This document shows, one piece after another, positions 23,703 through 33,340 of a DNA stretch of 42,727 nt. The first letter of the stretch is position 1, and every line of letters starts with the position of its first letter. The position numbers were made by a program, and so were the translations under genes. Location: positions 6,820 to 49,546 of the forward strand of contig NZ_BMJY01000019.1 of assembly GCF_014643695.1 (NCBI RefSeq), in the 5' to 3' direction. This DNA is from Microbacterium album (lineage in GTDB: Bacteria > Actinomycetota > Actinomycetes > Actinomycetales > Microbacteriaceae). The notes beneath the pieces are model-generated. The model did no database searches and was not told where the DNA came from. It saw nothing but the letters and a program-made list of their open reading frames with translations.

Positions 23703-26700
23703 GTGCGATACATCGAGTCCGAGCAGCGCGTCGTCTGGAGCGCGAGCGACCTCAAGGTTGCCGCCGAGTGCGAGTTCGCGTGGCTGCGGGCGCTCGACGC
23801 CAAGCTCGGGCGGATCGCGGCGGTGGAGGAGCCCGAGGACGAGATGCTCGAGCGCGCCGCGCGGCTGGGCGACGCACACGAGCTGCGCGTGCTCGCCGCG
23901 TACCGCGCCGAGTTCGGCCCCGGTCTCGTGGAGATCGCCGCGACGCGCTCGGGCGACGCGGCCGGGATGACCGCGGCGGTGGACGCGACGCTCGCCGCGC
24001 TGACGGATCCGGGGGCGCGCGCGGTGTTCCAGGCGGCGTTCGCGACGGACGAGTTCGTGGGCTTCGCGGACTTCCTGGTGCGCGATCCCGACGGGCGCTG
24101 GCGCGTGCAGGACTCCAAGCTCGCGCGCCGGGCCAAGGTGACCGCGCTCATGCAGCTCGCCGCCTACGCCGATCAGCTCGACCGGTTGGGCGTGCCGCGG
24201 TCGGACGAGGTGGACCTGCTGCTGGGCGACGGCACGACGAGCACCCACGCCGTGTCCGACCTGCTGCCGCTGTTCCGGGTGCGACGGGCGCGCCTGCGGG
24301 CGCTCGTCGCGGACCGCCGTCTCGAGCTGGGCGCGGCGGGCGAGCCGATCGCATGGAGCGATCCGCGCGGCGAGCTCGGCGTCGTGGCGTGCGGCCGGTG
24401 CGCGACGTGCGAGCAGGAGGCGGTCGCCGCGCGCGACGTGCTGCTCGTGGCCGGCATCCGGCCCGTGCAGCGCGAGCGGCTGCGCGCGGCCGGCATCCGC
24501 ACGATCGACGAGCTCGCCGCCGCCGCGGCGCCGCCGCCCGCGATGAACCCCGACACGTTCGAGGGGCTGCGCACGCAGGCGCGGCTGCAGGTCGCCAGTC
24601 CGGCGGGCGTGCCCGACCCCGCGCGCGAGCCCGACCCGCGCGACGCCCCGCTGTACGAGGTCGTGCAGCCGGAGGCGCTCGCCACCCTGCCGCGCCCCGA
24701 CCTCGGCGACATCTTCTTCGACTTCGAGGGCGACCCGCTCTACAGCGAGCCCGGCGCGACCGGCGCGCGGGACCGCTGGGGCATCGACTACCTGTTCGGC
24801 TGGGTGGACCTGAAGGAGCAGTACACCGCGCTGTGGGCGCACACGTTCGCCGAGGAGCGCGCGGCGCTGGAGCGCTTCTGCGACTTCGTCGCCGCGCGCC
24901 GCGCCGCGCACCCCGGCATGCACATCTACCACTACGCGCCGTACGAGCCCACGCACCTGGCGGCGATGGCCGCGCGCCACGGGGTGCGCGAGGCCGACGT
25001 CGACCGCATGCTGCGCGACGAGCTGTTCGTCGACCTGTACCCGGTCGTGCGCCGTGCCCTGCGCGTGGGCTCGCGCTCCTACTCGATCAAGAAGCTCGAG
25101 CCGCTCTACATGGGGGAGGAGGTGCGCACGCAGGACGTGCAGCAGGGCGGCGACTCGATCCTGCGCTACGTCGAGGCGCGTGAGCTGCTCGATGCCGGGG
25201 ACGAGGCCGCCGCGCGCCTCATCCTCGACGACCTCGCCGACTACAACCGGTACGACTGCGTCTCCACCCGGCGCCTGCGGGACTGGCTCGTCGACCGCGC
25301 GCGCGAGGCCCGCGTGCTGCCCGCACCGCCCGACGACCAGGAGGGCCTGGCGTACGAGCCGTCCCCGCTCGCGGTCGCGCTGTCGGCGCGCGCGTCCGCG
25401 GCGGGTCCCGCCGATGCCGAGACACTCGATCCGGCCGATCCCGACCGGGCCGCGCTGCGCCTCGCCGCCGCCGCGATCGACTACTACCCCCGCGAGGCAA
25501 AGAGCTTCTGGCACGCGCACTTCCAGCGGCTGCGCGAACCACTGTCCCTGTGGAGCGACACGCGCGACGTGATCGCGGTGGACGCCTCGCGCAGCCGGGT
25601 GCTGAGCGGATGGCACGTGCCCGAGGGCAGCCGGGCCGTCCGGCGCATCGTCGAGCTGCGCGGCGACCTCGCGCCCGGTACCCGGCTCAAGGAGGGCGCG
25701 GACCCCTTCGTGCTGTACGCCCGCCCCGCCCCGTTCGACAGCGAGACGTCGTCGCGGTGGATCCACGTGCCCCGCAGCGTGCGGGTCGTCGCCGAGCTCG
25801 AGGACGGGGTCGTCGTCGAGGAGACCTCCGTCGGCGGGCAGGAGTGGGACGCGCTGCCCCTCGCCGTCACGCCCTCCGCGCCGCCGCGCGCGGGCAACCA
25901 GCAGCGCGCCATCGACGCGTGGGCCGAGGCGGTGCTGGACGCCGCACCGGGCTTCCCGCTCGACCCCGCCAGCGACATCCTGCGCCGCCGCGCGCCCCGC
26001 ACGCTCTCGGGAGCGCTGCCCCCGTCCGTCGGCGACGACGTCGGCGCGATCGTCGCCGCCGTGCGCGACCTCGACCGCAGCTACCTGGCCGTGCAGGGGC
26101 CGCCCGGCACCGGCAAGACGTACGTCGGGTCGCACGTCGTCGCACGGCTGGTGCGCGAGCACGGCTTCACGATCGGCGTGGTCGCCCAGTCCCACGCCGT
26201 GGTCGAGCACATGCTCGAGCGGATCGTCGCGGCCGGCGTCGAGCCGCGCCGCGTCGGCAAGGCGCTCAAGTCGGGCGCGAGCGGTGCCGAGCCGGCCTTC
26301 ACGGTCATCCCCAAGAACGGCGTCGCCGCCTTCCGGGCGGAGCACCCCGACGGGCACGTCATCGGGGGCACCGCGTGGGACTTCTCACACGAGGCGCGCG
26401 TGCCCCGCGGTAGCCTCGACCTGCTCGTCATCGACGAGGCCGGCCAGTTCTCGCTCGCCTCGACCATCGCCGTCTCGCTCGCGGCGCCGCGCCTGCTCCT
26501 GCTCGGCGACCCGCAGCAGCTGCCGCAGGTCAGCCAGGGCACGCACCCCGAGCCGGTCGACACGTCGGCCCTCGGGTGGGTCATGGACGGCGAGCAGGTC
26601 ATCCCCGCCACGCACGGCTACTTCCTCGCCCGCTCGCGCCGCATGCACCCGCGCGTCGCCCGCGCCGTGTCCGACCTGTCGTACGCGGGGCGGCTCGCCG

Positions 26701-27275
26701 CGTACGAGCCCGCCGGCCACCGCGCCATCGCGGGGATCGATCCGGGCGTCCACGTCGTGCCGGTGCGCCACCACGGCAACGCGACCGACTCGCCCGAGGA
26801 GGCCGCCGAGGTCGTGCGGATCGTGCGGGACGTCCTCGGGCGCGCCTTCACCGACATCGTGATGCACGAGGACGGCACGGCGACGCGCTGCCCGGACCGC
26901 CCGCTCACGCAGGCCGACGTGATCGTCGTGACGCCGTACAACGCCCAGCAGCAGCGCGTCGAGCAGGCGCTCGGCGCGGCCGGCTGCCCCGACGTGCGCG
27001 TCGGCACGGTCGACCGGTTCCAGGGCCAGGAGGCCGCCGTGTCGATCGTGACGCTCGCCGCCTCCAGCGGAAGGGACGCCCCGCGCGGCAGCGACTTCCT
27101 GCTGCTGGAGAACCGCCTCAACGTCGCGGTCTCCCGCGCGATGGTCGCCGCCTACCTCGTCCACTCCCCGGCGCTGCTCGACGACCTGCCGCGCACGCCC
27201 GAGGGCGTGGCGCGCATGAGCGCGTTCGCGCGGCTCGTGGGGGCGGGGGAGGCCGTGCTTCAGACGGTGCCGTAG
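23703..27275 (+). CDS. TM0106-family RecB-like nuclease fused to an SF1 (Upf1/DNA2-type) helicase
   Basis: 1190 residues from GTG 23703. Residues 1-220 form a RecB-like nuclease with GFADFL...[11 protein letters not shown]...QLAAYADQL (PD-D/ExK pattern). One Cys precedes it (AECEFAW) and a CGRCATC cluster follows it, the arrangement of iron-sulfur nucleases such as AddB and Cas4. A central RNase H/DnaQ-like domain has [12 protein letters not shown]. The C-terminal third is an SF1 helicase: Walker A GPPGTGKT (799-806), DEAG (911-914), [18 protein letters not shown] and [11 protein letters not shown]. It probably unwinds and cuts DNA in repair or defence; no biochemical role is established for the fusion. 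The last 16 bases overlap the convergent upp gene. Confidence 0.9.
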   Translation: MRYIESEQRVVWSASDLKVAAECEFAWLRALDAKLGRIAAVEEPEDEMLERAARLGDAHELRVLAAYRAEFGPGLVEIAATRSGDAAGMTAAVDATLAALTDPGARAVFQAAFATDEFVGFADFLVRDPDGRWRVQDSKLARRAKVTALMQLAAYADQLDRLGVPRSDEVDLLLGDGTTSTHAVSDLLPLFRVRRARLRALVADRRLELGAAGEPIAWSDPRGELGVVACGRCATCEQEAVAARDVLLVAGIRPVQRERLRAAGIRTIDELAAAAAPPPAMNPDTFEGLRTQARLQVASPAGVPDPAREPDPRDAPLYEVVQPEALATLPRPDLGDIFFDFEGDPLYSEPGATGARDRWGIDYLFGWVDLKEQYTALWAHTFAEERAALERFCDFVAARRAAHPGMHIYHYAPYEPTHLAAMAARHGVREADVDRMLRDELFVDLYPVVRRALRVGSRSYSIKKLEPLYMGEEVRTQDVQQGGDSILRYVEARELLDAGDEAAARLILDDLADYNRYDCVSTRRLRDWLVDRAREARVLPAPPDDQEGLAYEPSPLAVALSARASAAGPADAETLDPADPDRAALRLAAAAIDYYPREAKSFWHAHFQRLREPLSLWSDTRDVIAVDASRSRVLSGWHVPEGSRAVRRIVELRGDLAPGTRLKEGADPFVLYARPAPFDSETSSRWIHVPRSVRVVAELEDGVVVEETSVGGQEWDALPLAVTPSAPPRAGNQQRAIDAWAEAVLDAAPGFPLDPASDILRRRAPRTLSGALPPSVGDDVGAIVAAVRDLDRSYLAVQGPPGTGKTYVGSHVVARLVREHGFTIGVVAQSHAVVEHMLERIVAAGVEPRRVGKALKSGASGAEPAFTVIPKNGVAAFRAEHPDGHVIGGTAWDFSHEARVPRGSLDLLVIDEAGQFSLASTIAVSLAAPRLLLLGDPQQLPQVSQGTHPEPVDTSALGWVMDGEQVIPATHGYFLARSRRMHPRVARAVSDLSYAGRLAAYEPAGHRAIAGIDPGVHVVPVRHHGNATDSPEEAAEVVRIVRDVLGRAFTDIVMHEDGTATRCPDRPLTQADVIVVTPYNAQQQRVEQALGAAGCPDVRVGTVDRFQGQEAAVSIVTLAASSGRDAPRGSDFLLLENRLNVAVSRAMVAAYLVHSPALLDDLPRTPEGVARMSAFARLVGAGEAVLQTVP

Positions 27276-27892
27276 AGGCGGTCGCCGGCGTCGCCCAGGC
27301 CGGGCACGATGTAGCCCTTCTCGTTCAGGCGCTCGTCCAGGGCGCCGAGCACGAGCGTGACATCCCGGCCGTCGACCTGCCGCTCGATGGCCGCGACGCC
27401 CTCCGGCGCCCCGAGCAGGCACACCGCCGTGACGTCCTGCGCCCCGCGCGAGAACAGGAAGTCGATCGCCGCGCCGAGCGAACCGCCCGTGGCGAGCATC
27501 GGATCCAGCACGAAGCACTGCCGGTCGCTCAGGTCGTCCGGGAGACGCTCGGCGTAGGTGGCCGGCTCGAGCGTCTCCTCGTTGCGGACCATGCCGAGAA
27601 ACCCGACCTCCGCGGTCGGCACCAGCTTCACCATGCCCTCGAGCATGCCCAGGCCCGCGCGCAGGATGGGCACGACGAGCGGGCGCGGGTCGCTGATCTT
27701 CACGCCCGTCGTGCGGGTCACGGGCGTGTCGATCTCGCACGGCGCCACCCGCACGTTGCGCGTGGCCTCGTAGGCCAGCAGCGTCACGAGCTCCTCCGTC
27801 AGCTGCCGGAACACGGGCGAGGAGGTGCGCTTGTCGCGGAGCACCGTGAGCTTGTGGGTGATGAGCGGGTGGTCGGCGACGTGCAAGCGCAT
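27260..27892 (-). CDS. upp: Uracil phosphoribosyltransferase
   Basis: 210 residues from the ATG at 27892; TACCCT lies six bases upstream on the minus strand. [20 protein letters not shown] is the standard Upp N-terminus, and [19 protein letters not shown] is the PRPP-binding loop. [13 protein letters not shown] and the C-terminal [17 protein letters not shown] match the uracil-binding region. It makes UMP from uracil and PRPP in pyrimidine salvage. The length is typical. Its 3' end overlaps the convergent nuclease/helicase gene by 16 bases. Confidence 0.97.
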   Translation of the reverse strand: MRLHVADHPLITHKLTVLRDKRTSSPVFRQLTEELVTLLAYEATRNVRVAPCEIDTPVTRTTGVKISDPRPLVVPILRAGLGMLEGMVKLVPTAEVGFLGMVRNEETLEPATYAERLPDDLSDRQCFVLDPMLATGGSLGAAIDFLFSRGAQDVTAVCLLGAPEGVAAIERQVDGRDVTLVLGALDERLNEKGYIVPGLGDAGDRLYGTV

Positions 27893-27987
27893 GACGACAG
27901 GGTAGCCGCTGGCGCCCGCAGGGCCGCTGAGCGCGGCGCGGCCCCGCGTGCGCGGACGCGTCGGGCGCGGCCCGTAGGCTCGGAGCC

Positions 27988-28449
27988 GTGACCCCGGATC
28001 AGCGCGACGTCGACGCCATGCGGCGCGCGCTCGCGCTCGCGGCGGAGGCGGCGCGCGCGGGCGAGGTGCCGGTCGGCGCCGTCGTGCTCGACGGCGCGGG
28101 CGCCGCCGTGGGGGAGGGCCGCAACCGTCGCGAGACCGACGCGGACCCGTCCGCGCACGCGGAGATCGTCGCGATGCGCGCCGCTGCGCGGGCGCGCGGG
28201 CGCTGGAACCTCGAGGACTGCACGCTCGTCGTCACGCTCGAGCCGTGCCTGATGTGCGCCGGCGCGCTCCTGCAGGCGCGCATCGGGCGGCTCGTCTTCG
28301 GAGCGTGGGACGACAAGGCGGGCGCCGCCGGATCGCTGTACGACGTCGTGCGCGACCGTCGGCTGCCGTACCGCGCCGAGGTCGTCGGCGGCGTCGCGGA
28401 GGACGAGTCGCGGGCGCTGCTGCGCTCCTTCTTCGAGGAGCGCCGATGA
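27988..28449 (+). CDS. tadA: tRNA-specific adenosine deaminase
   Basis: 153 residues from GTG 27988, with TAGGCT (27975-27980) seven bases upstream. The zinc-dependent deaminase signature is complete: HAE in [11 protein letters not shown], and PCLMC in [27 protein letters not shown] near the N-terminus and [10 protein letters not shown] are typical TadA segments. It converts A34 to inosine in the tRNA-Arg anticodon, and upp is its usual neighbour in actinobacteria. The stop overlaps the start of the next gene (ATGA). Confidence 0.95.
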   Translation: MTPDQRDVDAMRRALALAAEAARAGEVPVGAVVLDGAGAAVGEGRNRRETDADPSAHAEIVAMRAAARARGRWNLEDCTLVVTLEPCLMCAGALLQARIGRLVFGAWDDKAGAAGSLYDVVRDRRLPYRAEVVGGVAEDESRALLRSFFEERR

Positions 28450-29435
28450 CCCGCGGCGCGCCGATCGCGGTGGTCGCGGGCGCCAGCGGGTTCGTGGGCA
28501 CCGCGGTGCGGGCCGAGCTCGCGGCGGACGGATACCGGATCCGCACGATCGGGCGCGCCGCCGAGAACGACGCCACGTGGGGCGACGCCGCCGCGATCGC
28601 CTCGGCGGTCGACGGCGCCGAAGTGCTGATCAACCTGGCCGGCAAGTCCGTCGACTGCCGCTACACCGACGCCAACCGGAACGAGATCCTGCGCTCGCGC
28701 GTCGAGACCACCCGGGCGCTGCGCGAGGCCATCGCGGCCGCCGCCGCGCCGCCGCGCGTGTGGCTCAACGCCAGCACCGCGACGATCTACCGGCACGCCA
28801 TGGACCGCCCCCAGACCGAGAGCGCGGGCGAGCTCGGCACGGGCTTCTCGGTCGACGTCGCGCGCACCTGGGAGCGCGAGCTGTTCGCCGGCGACCTGCC
28901 GGGCACGCGGCGCGTGGCGCTGCGGATGGCGATCGTGCTGGGCGACGGCCCGGCGACGAGCATGCTGTTCCGGCTCGCGCGTCTCGGGCTCGGCGGGCCG
29001 CACATCGACGGCCCCTGGTTCCCGCACCGCCGCCACCGCGGCATCGGCCCCGATCCCTCGGGTGACGGCCGCGCGCCCCGCCACAGGACGCGCGGCAGGC
29101 AACGGTTCAGCTGGATCCACCTCGACGACGCGCTCGGGGCGATCCGCTTCCTCATCGACCGCGACGACATCGCCGGGCCGGTCAACCTCGCCGCTCCCCA
29201 CCCGGAGGACAACCGGCGGCTGATGGCGGCGCTGCGCAGGACGGTCGGCATGCCCTTCGGGCTTCCCGCGTGGCGCTTCATGCTGGAGCCGGCGATGTGG
29301 GTGCTGCGCACGGAGCCGGAGCTCGTGCTCAAGAGCCGCTGGGTGGTGCCCGAGCGCCTCACGGCAGCCGGCTACCGCTTCCGCTGGCCCGACCTGGCTC
29401 CCGCCCTCCGCGACGTCGCCCGCCGCTCCCGCTGA
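28446..29435 (+). CDS. TIGR01777-family NAD(P)-dependent epimerase (DUF1731)
   Basis: 329 residues from ATG 28446, coupled to tadA. The Rossmann motif VAGASGFVGTAV opens the protein, and EVLINLAGKSVDCRYT and RVWLNASTATIYRH are the family's substrate-site segments. The C-terminal part (FSWIHLDDALGAIRFLID, GPVNLAAPHPEDNRRLMAAL, VVPERLTAAGYRFRWPDL) is the DUF1731 domain. A His/Arg/Gly-rich insert (about 188-215: FPHRRHRGIGPDPSG) is unusual and lengthens the loop before FSWIHLDD. Relatives include the cell-division-linked SulA/YfcH-type proteins. The substrate is unknown. Confidence 0.85.
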   Translation: MTRGAPIAVVAGASGFVGTAVRAELAADGYRIRTIGRAAENDATWGDAAAIASAVDGAEVLINLAGKSVDCRYTDANRNEILRSRVETTRALREAIAAAAAPPRVWLNASTATIYRHAMDRPQTESAGELGTGFSVDVARTWERELFAGDLPGTRRVALRMAIVLGDGPATSMLFRLARLGLGGPHIDGPWFPHRRHRGIGPDPSGDGRAPRHRTRGRQRFSWIHLDDALGAIRFLIDRDDIAGPVNLAAPHPEDNRRLMAALRRTVGMPFGLPAWRFMLEPAMWVLRTEPELVLKSRWVVPERLTAAGYRFRWPDLAPALRDVARRSR

Positions 29436-29453
29436 GACGCCGCGCCGGCGCGG

Positions 29454-29747
29454 TCAGTCGTCGCTCGCGGCGAGGCCGCGGCGGGTTGACAGCAGCGTGA
29501 TCTCGGGGCGCTCGGCGACGAGGCGCTCGGCGCGGTCGAGCACGTCGCGCACGTGCGCCGCGTCGGCGCCCACGGTCGAGACGCCCAGCGACGCGCGGCG
29601 GTGCAGATCGTGCGCGCCGACCTCCGCGGCGGCGGCCTCGGTCCGGCGGCTCAGGTCCGCGAGGATCGGGCGGATCACCGAGCGCTTCTCCTTGAGGGAG
29701 TGCACGTCGCCCAGCAGCAGGTCGAACTCGATCCAGCCGATCCACAT
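29454..29747 (-). CDS. DUF503 family protein (YlxP-like)
   Basis: 97 residues from the ATG at 29747. MWIGWIEFDLLLGDVHSLKEKRSVIRPILADLSRR is the hallmark DUF503 start, and ASLGVSTVGADAAHVRDVLDRAERLVAERPEITLL completes the small ferredoxin-like fold. In many bacteria YlxP is encoded beside rbfA/infB and its role is unclear; here it follows an LLM oxidoreductase gene by 20 bp, so the usual context is lost. Confidence 0.88.
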   Translation of the reverse strand: MWIGWIEFDLLLGDVHSLKEKRSVIRPILADLSRRTEAAAAEVGAHDLHRRASLGVSTVGADAAHVRDVLDRAERLVAERPEITLLSTRRGLAASDD

Positions 29748-29767
29748 GGCATCGTTCCGCCCGGCCG

Positions 29768-30694
29768 TCACCGCAGCTGCGGGAGGACCTCCTCGCCGAG
29801 GTAGGCGAGCTGATCCAGGTCCGTCATGTCCATGAGCTGGAAGTACACCCGCTCGGCACCCAGCTCGGCCAGGCGTCCGACCTTGTCGACGATCTCCGTG
29901 GCCGAGCCGCAGATGTTGGTGTCGCCCCGGAAGGTCGCCAGGTCCTGGCCGATCGCGGCCGCGCGACGCGCGAGCTCGGCGTCCGTCGGGCCGGCGAGCG
30001 TCGGCAGCGCCACCGAGAGCTTGAGCGTGGCGGGGTCGCGCTCGATGCGCTCCGCCGCCGCGAGCACGCCCGCGAACCGGTCGGCGATCACCTCTTCGGG
30101 CTGGAAGCCGATGTTGAACTCGGTCGCGTACTGCGCCGCCAGCGCGGGGGTGCGGCGCGGGCCGCGACCGCCGACGATCAGCGGGATGCGCTCCTGCGTC
30201 GGCTTGGGCAGGGCGGGCGAGTCGGTCAGGTCGTAGTGCCGGCCGTGGAAGGAGAACGTCTGCCCGAGCGGCGTCGACCACAGGCCGGTCACGATCGCGA
30301 GCTGCTCCTCCAGCAGGTCGAAGCGGCGCTCGGGGAACGGGATCCCGTACGCACGGTGCTCGGCCTCGTACCAGCCCGTGCCGAGGCCGAGCTCGATGCG
30401 TCCGCCCGACATCTCGTCCACCTGGGCGACCTGGATCGCGAGCAGCCCGGGCAGCCGGTACGTGGCGGAGGAGACGAGCGTGCCGAGCCGCAGCCGCTCG
30501 GTCTCGCGGGCCAGACCCGCGAGGGTCGTCCACGCGTCGGTCGGCCCGGGCAGGCCGTCGCGCCCGCCCATGACGAGGTAGTGGTCCGAGCGGAAGAACC
30601 CGTCGAATCCGAGGCGCTCGGCGCTCTGCGCGAACACCCGCTGAGTGTCGTAGGTGGCTCCCTGCTGGGGCTCGGTGAAGACGCAGTACTCCAT
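29768..30694 (-). CDS. LLM-class (F420-dependent type) oxidoreductase
   Basis: 308 residues from the ATG at 30694; CAGACT lies six bases upstream. It has the TIM-barrel pattern of luciferase-like monooxygenases: SAERLGFDGFFRSDHYLVM, ERLRLGTLVSSATYRLPGLLAIQVAQVDEMSGGRIELGLGTGWYEAEHRAYGIPFP and RIPLIVGGRGPRRTPALAAQYATEFN. Actinobacterial members usually use coenzyme F420, some FMN. The substrate is not known. It is the upstream gene of a probable two-gene unit with the DUF503 protein. Confidence 0.88.
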   Translation of the reverse strand: MEYCVFTEPQQGATYDTQRVFAQSAERLGFDGFFRSDHYLVMGGRDGLPGPTDAWTTLAGLARETERLRLGTLVSSATYRLPGLLAIQVAQVDEMSGGRIELGLGTGWYEAEHRAYGIPFPERRFDLLEEQLAIVTGLWSTPLGQTFSFHGRHYDLTDSPALPKPTQERIPLIVGGRGPRRTPALAAQYATEFNIGFQPEEVIADRFAGVLAAAERIERDPATLKLSVALPTLAGPTDAELARRAAAIGQDLATFRGDTNICGSATEIVDKVGRLAELGAERVYFQLMDMTDLDQLAYLGEEVLPQLR

Positions 30695-30723
30695 GCGCCC
30701 AGTCTGTCAGCCGGAGGCGCCGT

Positions 30724-31689
30724 TCAGTCGGCCGATTTCAGGATGATCGCATCCGTCTCCGGCTGCGCGCGATGCGCGGGGCGGTAGACATCCGGTTCCA
30801 GGTAGATGATCCGCGCGGCGGGCACGGCCGCCCGGATGCGCGCCTCGACGCTGTTGATGTCGGAGGAGGCGTCCGCGACGAGCTTGTCCTGGGGAAGTCC
30901 GATCTTCGCGGCCACGAGCAGCTCCTCCGGGCCGACGTAGAGGGTCTTGATGTGGATGAGCTTCTCGACCTCCGGGCCCTTCTCGATCGCCGCGACGATC
31001 TTGTCGAAGTCGCTCTCGGACGCGCCCTCGCCCACGAGCAGGCTCTTCGTCTCGATGCCCAGTACGATCGCGACGAGGATCAGCAGCGTGCCGATCATGA
31101 GGGTGCCGAGCGCGTCGAAGAACGAGTTGCCCGTGATGGCGGTGAGCGAGACGCCGAACAGCGCGAACACGAGGCCTGTGAGGGCGGCGATGTCCTCGAG
31201 CAGCACGACCGGCAGCTCGGGTGCCTTCGCGTGCCGCACGAACGACGTCCACGACTGGCCCTTCGTCCGCACGAGGTTGCTCTCGCGCACGGCGGTGCGC
31301 AGCGAGAACAGCTCCAGCACGATCGCGACCACCAGGATCACGATCGGCAGCCAGACGTTCTCGAGCTCGTGCGGATGGCGGATCTTGTCGACGCCCTCGT
31401 AGATCGAGAACACGCCGCCGACCGAGAACAGGATGATCGCCACGACGAACGCGTACACGTAGCGCTCGCGCCCGTGCCCGAACGGGTGCTCGCGGTCCGC
31501 GGCGCGACGGGCCTTGCGGCCGCCCAGCATCAGGAGCACCTGGTTGCCGGCGTCCGCGACCGAGTGGACCGCCTCGGCGAGCATCGATGCCGAGCCCGAG
31601 ATGAGCCAGCCGATGAACTTCGCGATCGCGATGCCGAGGTTGGCGAGGAATGCCGCCAGGATCGCCTTGCCGCCGCCGTGTGCGCTCAT
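30724..31689 (-). CDS. Cation diffusion facilitator (CDF) family metal transporter
   Basis: 321 residues from the ATG at 31689; TAAACT lies six bases upstream. Six membrane helices are visible. Metal-site motifs are SMLAEAVHSVADAGNQ (helix 2, HxxxD) and LEDIAALTGLVFALFGV (helix 5, with Glu/Asp in place of the His pair). EHPFGHGRERYVYAFVVA is the conserved helix 2-3 loop. The C-terminal domain (about 205-300) is the cytoplasmic ferredoxin-like fold. Family members export zinc, iron, manganese or cobalt in exchange for protons; the exact metal cannot be read here. Confidence 0.9.
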   Translation of the reverse strand: MSAHGGGKAILAAFLANLGIAIAKFIGWLISGSASMLAEAVHSVADAGNQVLLMLGGRKARRAADREHPFGHGRERYVYAFVVAIILFSVGGVFSIYEGVDKIRHPHELENVWLPIVILVVAIVLELFSLRTAVRESNLVRTKGQSWTSFVRHAKAPELPVVLLEDIAALTGLVFALFGVSLTAITGNSFFDALGTLMIGTLLILVAIVLGIETKSLLVGEGASESDFDKIVAAIEKGPEVEKLIHIKTLYVGPEELLVAAKIGLPQDKLVADASSDINSVEARIRAAVPAARIIYLEPDVYRPAHRAQPETDAIILKSAD

Positions 31690-31770
31690 GGCACGAGTTT
31701 AGGCCCAGCCTCCGACGCGTCGAAGGCAGGTGCGGGACGGTGCCGGGGACCCGGATCCTAGGATGGGCGT

Positions 31771-32631
31771 ATGCCTGAATCCCTTCCCTCGCTCGCGTTC
31801 CTGGGTGCCGGTTCGATGGGCGGCGCCATCCTGCGCGGCGTGGTCGCGGCCGGGATCCCCGTCGACGGCGGCATCGTCGCGACGAACCGCACGGCCGCCC
31901 GCGCGGCCGAGCTCGACGGGCTGGACGGCGTGCGTAGCGTGGCGCTCGAGCGCGAGCCGGACGGCAACGCGCGCGCGGCTGCCGAGGCGCGCGTGCTGCT
32001 CGTGGGCGTCAAGCCCGGCATGGTGCCCGCGCTGCTGCGCGAGATCGCGCCGCACGTGCGCGAGGACGCGATCGTGATCAGCCTCGCCGCGGGTGTGACG
32101 ATCGACACGTTCTCGTCGATCCTGGGCGACCGCGTCGCGGTGCTGCGCTCGATGCCCAACACGCCCTCGCACGTGGGCAAGGGCGTCACGGGGCTCGCGG
32201 CGGGCCCCGCCGCCGGACCGGAGGAGCTCGGCATCGCGCGCCGCCTGTTCGAGACGGTCGGCACCGTGATCGAGGTGCCGGAGGAGAGGATCGACGCCCT
32301 CTCGACGATCTCCGGATCGGGCCCGGCGTATGTCTACCTGCTGATCGAGGAGCTCACCCGGGCCGCCATGGACCAGGGCTTCGACGAGGCCGACGCGCGC
32401 CGGATGACCGAGGGCACGTTCATCGGCGCCGCCGCCCTGCTGGAGGCCATGGGGGAAGACCCGGCGGAGCTGCGCCGCCGCGTCACCAGCCCCAAGGGCA
32501 CGACCGAGCGCGCCATCGCGGTGCTGCAGGCGGCCGGCCTCCAGGGGATCTTCCGCGACGCGACCTCCGCGGCCCTCGCCCGCGCGCGCGAGCTCGCCGC
32601 CGAGAGCGCAGCCTCCCCCGACCCCGCCTGA
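31771..32631 (+). CDS. proC: Pyrroline-5-carboxylate reductase
   Basis: 286 residues from ATG 31771, with TAGGAT (31759-31764) six bases upstream. The Rossmann start LAFLGAGSMGGAILRGV, the SLAAGVTIDTFSSILG and RSMPNTPSHVGKGVTGLA segments, and the P5CR signature SGSGPAYVYLLIEELTRAAMDQG through VTSPKGTTERAIAVLQAAGL are all present. It catalyses the last step of proline synthesis, reducing P5C with NAD(P)H. It is a single gene, and a large hairpin array begins 42 bp after its stop. Confidence 0.96.
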   Translation: MPESLPSLAFLGAGSMGGAILRGVVAAGIPVDGGIVATNRTAARAAELDGLDGVRSVALEREPDGNARAAAEARVLLVGVKPGMVPALLREIAPHVREDAIVISLAAGVTIDTFSSILGDRVAVLRSMPNTPSHVGKGVTGLAAGPAAGPEELGIARRLFETVGTVIEVPEERIDALSTISGSGPAYVYLLIEELTRAAMDQGFDEADARRMTEGTFIGAAALLEAMGEDPAELRRRVTSPKGTTERAIAVLQAAGLQGIFRDATSAALARARELAAESAASPDPA

Positions 32632-32705
32632 CCCGCACGTCCGCCCGGGGGCGTCCGCCCGGGCAACCGCCGGATGTCCCACTTCCCGCCGCTTTGGTGC
32701 TCCGC

Positions 32706-32758
32706 ATGTCCCACTTCCTGCCGCAATAGGAGGCGGATTCCGGCATCAAGTGGGACAT
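32706..32758. repeat. Hairpin of cassette A
   Basis: 53 bp: outer arms 32706-32716 and 32748-32758 are perfect; the inner stem GCCGCAAT/ATTCCGGC has one C-C mismatch; loop AGGAGGCGG. It is preceded by one 32-bp unit at 32674. Confidence 0.85.
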
Positions 32759-32846
32759 CAAACCGGGGACCGGGTGCCGGGCCCGGTTTGGCTCCGGCGT
32801 CGCTTGCTGCCCCGATGTCCCACTTCCCGCCGCTTTGGTGCTCCGG

Positions 32847-32899
32847 ATGTCCCACTTCCTGCCGCAATAGGAGGCGGATTCCGGCGTCAAGTGGGACAT
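32847..32899. repeat. Hairpin of cassette B
   Basis: 53 bp, nearly identical to cassette A (same loop AGGAGGCGG and the same C-C mismatch). It is preceded by one 32-bp unit at 32815. Confidence 0.85.
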
Positions 32900-33011
32900 C
32901 CAACCGGGCGGGCGGGGTGCGTGGCTGCGGGCGGCGTGCGTCCGGACGGGGTCAGGCTGCGGTGGGGCCAGCTGCCCCGATGTCCCACTTCCTGTCGCTC
33001 TGCTGCTCCGC

Positions 33012-33064
33012 ATGTCCCACTTCCTGCCGCAATAGGGGTCGGATTCCGGCGCCAAGTGGGACAT
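33012..33064. repeat. Hairpin of cassette C
   Basis: 53 bp with perfect outer arms, inner C-C mismatch and loop AGGGGTCGG. It is preceded by one 32-bp unit at 32980. Confidence 0.85.
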
Positions 33065-33183
33065 CCCAACTCGGTGGTGGCTCGCCGGGGTCGGCTCCGG
33101 CGTCGCTCTGCTGCTCCGGATGTCCCACTTCCTGTCGCTTTGGTGCTCCGCATGTCCCACTTCCCGCCGCTTTGCTGCTCCGC

Positions 33184-33236
33184 ATGTCCCACTTCTCGCC
33201 GGAATAGGGGTCGGATTCCGGCACGAAGTGGGACAT
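33184..33236. repeat. Hairpin of cassette D (fully paired inner stem)
   Basis: 53 bp: the outer stem is 11/11 and the inner stem GCCGGAAT/ATTCCGGC is 8/8, with loop AGGGGTCGG. It is the only copy without the C-C mismatch and the only cassette with two preceding 32-bp units (33120, 33152). Confidence 0.85.
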
Positions 33237-33340
33237 CCGAACCTGGGTCGGAGGTCAGGCTGCGGACGGTCCGGACGGCGCGGGAGCGGCGTCGCTCTGT
33301 TGCTCCGGGTGTCCCACTTCCCGCCGCTTTGCTGCTCCGG

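Noticed and set aside
32674..33207. Plus-strand ORF starting MSHFPPLWCSACPTSC in the cassette array
   Set aside because: It is a translation of the repeats. The 32-bp step changes frame at every unit, there is no ribosome site, and equally long ORFs exist on the other strand.
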